DNA from: Lachnospiraceae bacterium
GTDB lineage: Bacteria; Bacillota_A; Clostridia; Lachnospirales; Lachnospiraceae
Direction: 5' to 3'
Length of the DNA stretch: 14,302 bases
Assembly: GCA_017613055.1 (NCBI GenBank)
Contig: JAGAES010000048.1
Span: 1-14,302 of the forward strand
Shown here: positions 13,697-14,302 of the stretch, one piece after another
Layout: every line of letters begins with the position of its first letter
Position numbering within the stretch: position 1 is the first letter of the stretch
The notes under the pieces: model-generated
Databases searched by the model: none
Seen by the model: the letters and a program-made list of their open reading frames with translations, nothing else
What the model was told of the DNA's origin: nothing
Translations under genes and position numbers: made by a program

Positions 13697-14302
13697 TTAG
13701 TTTCCTGCCATCTGCTTTGCAACTTCCTCAGCAAAGTTCTCTTCACGCTTCTCCATGCCTTCACCGGTCTCGAAACGAACGAACTTCTTAACGGCAAGAT
13801 CCTTACTTACGCTTGCGATGTACTTGGAAACGGTGGTATCCTGATCCTTTACGTAGATCTGGTCAACCAGGCAGATTTCCTTAAGTTCTTTCTCAAGACG
13901 GCCCGGAACGATACGCTCAACAACGATGTTCTCCGGCTTCGGCTTCGCGCTCTCGGCGTTCTCCTTAAGAGCTTCCTTCGTGATGATATCGGTCTCGGAA
14001 GCGATGAAGTCAGCGGGAACGTTCTCGCGGCTTACATAGGAAGGCTTCATTGCGCAAACCTGCATGGCAATGTTCTTAGCGCACTCTACGGCAGCGTCGG
14101 TAGCTTCGCCGGCCATCTCAACAAGGATGCCGAGCTTGCCGCCGTTGTGGATGTAATCTACAACGAAGCCGTCGGTAACAATCTTCTCGAAACGGCGGAT
14201 GGAAAGCTTCTCGCCGATAACCGCAACAAGGCTTGCAAGAGCCTCCTTAACGGTTACGGAAGCATCCTCGCACCAAGGGGAAGCAAGGAAGCAGTCGATG
14301 CA
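13697..14302 (-). CDS. tsf: Elongation factor Ts, C-terminal part (5' end outside the window)
   Basis: EF-Ts is the guanine nucleotide exchange factor that releases GDP from EF-Tu during translation. The frame is open to the window edge: 201 codons plus the stop are visible, so the N-terminal UBA-like domain and roughly the first 100 residues lie outside. Visible family features are VTVKEALASLVAVIGEKLSIRRF, YIHNGGKLGILVEM, an IAMQVCAMKPSYVSRENVP segment, and the C-terminal end FVRFETGEGMEKREENFAEE with KQMAGN. An apparent ATG at 14116 is internal and not the start. In Clostridia rpsB normally precedes this gene; that side is not visible. The gene ends with TAA and a strong terminator. Confidence 0.97.
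   Translation of the reverse strand, partial: CIDCFLASPWCEDASVTVKEALASLVAVIGEKLSIRRFEKIVTDGFVVDYIHNGGKLGILVEMAGEATDAAVECAKNIAMQVCAMKPSYVSRENVPADFIASETDIITKEALKENAESAKPKPENIVVERIVPGRLEKELKEICLVDQIYVKDQDTTVSKYIASVSKDLAVKKFVRFETGEGMEKREENFAEEVAKQMAGN

Noticed and set aside
1..14302. CRISPR arrays, insertion sequences, phage or defence genes
   Set aside because: I saw no regularly spaced repeats, transposase motifs or terminal inverted repeats. All coding space is explained by housekeeping genes and one surface protein.

Overview
This window is almost entirely a leftward (minus-strand) housekeeping cluster. Read in transcription order, from the right end to the left, it holds tsf (5' part outside the window), a large unrecognised membrane-anchored surface protein, pyrH, frr, uppS, cdsA, dxr, rseP, ispG and polC, followed by a tRNA-Glu gene. 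A PolC-type replicase next to the rpsB-tsf-pyrH-frr-uppS-cdsA-dxr-rseP-ispG series points to a Firmicute of class Clostridia, perhaps Lachnospiraceae-like. This is inferred from gene order and protein style; no search was possible. Every gene lies on one strand, and the long plus-strand open frames are shadows of it.

Layout: 13697-14302 is the end of tsf, closed by a strong intrinsic terminator (13629-13671). A promoter (13575-13603) then starts a 957-residue secreted protein built of alternating repeat modules with a C-terminal membrane anchor. No terminator follows that gene. A good promoter for pyrH (10640-10668) overlaps its stop codon. From pyrH to polC the genes are tightly packed (overlaps of 4 and 10 nt, gaps of 9-62 nt) and look like one operon. 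A promoter at 103-131 serves tRNA-Glu(CTC). No stretch over 300 bases lacks a gene.

How the genes fit together: tsf and frr serve translation elongation and ribosome recycling. PyrH makes UDP. Dxr and IspG are two steps of the MEP isoprenoid pathway, and UppS uses its product to make the undecaprenyl carrier lipid. CdsA makes CDP-diacylglycerol for phospholipids. RseP is a site-2 membrane protease. PolC is the replicative polymerase.

Main points of interest: (1) PolC seems to lack the DEDD 3'-5' proofreading exonuclease normally inserted in its PHP domain, while all nine expected PHP metal ligands are present and the C-terminal clamp-binding motif is altered. (2) An unrecognised surface protein, with five InlB-repeat-like modules alternating with four modules carrying DxDxDG-type loops and a recurring cysteine pair, sits between tsf and pyrH. 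(3) Several small RNA or DNA structures sit at promoters and start sites.
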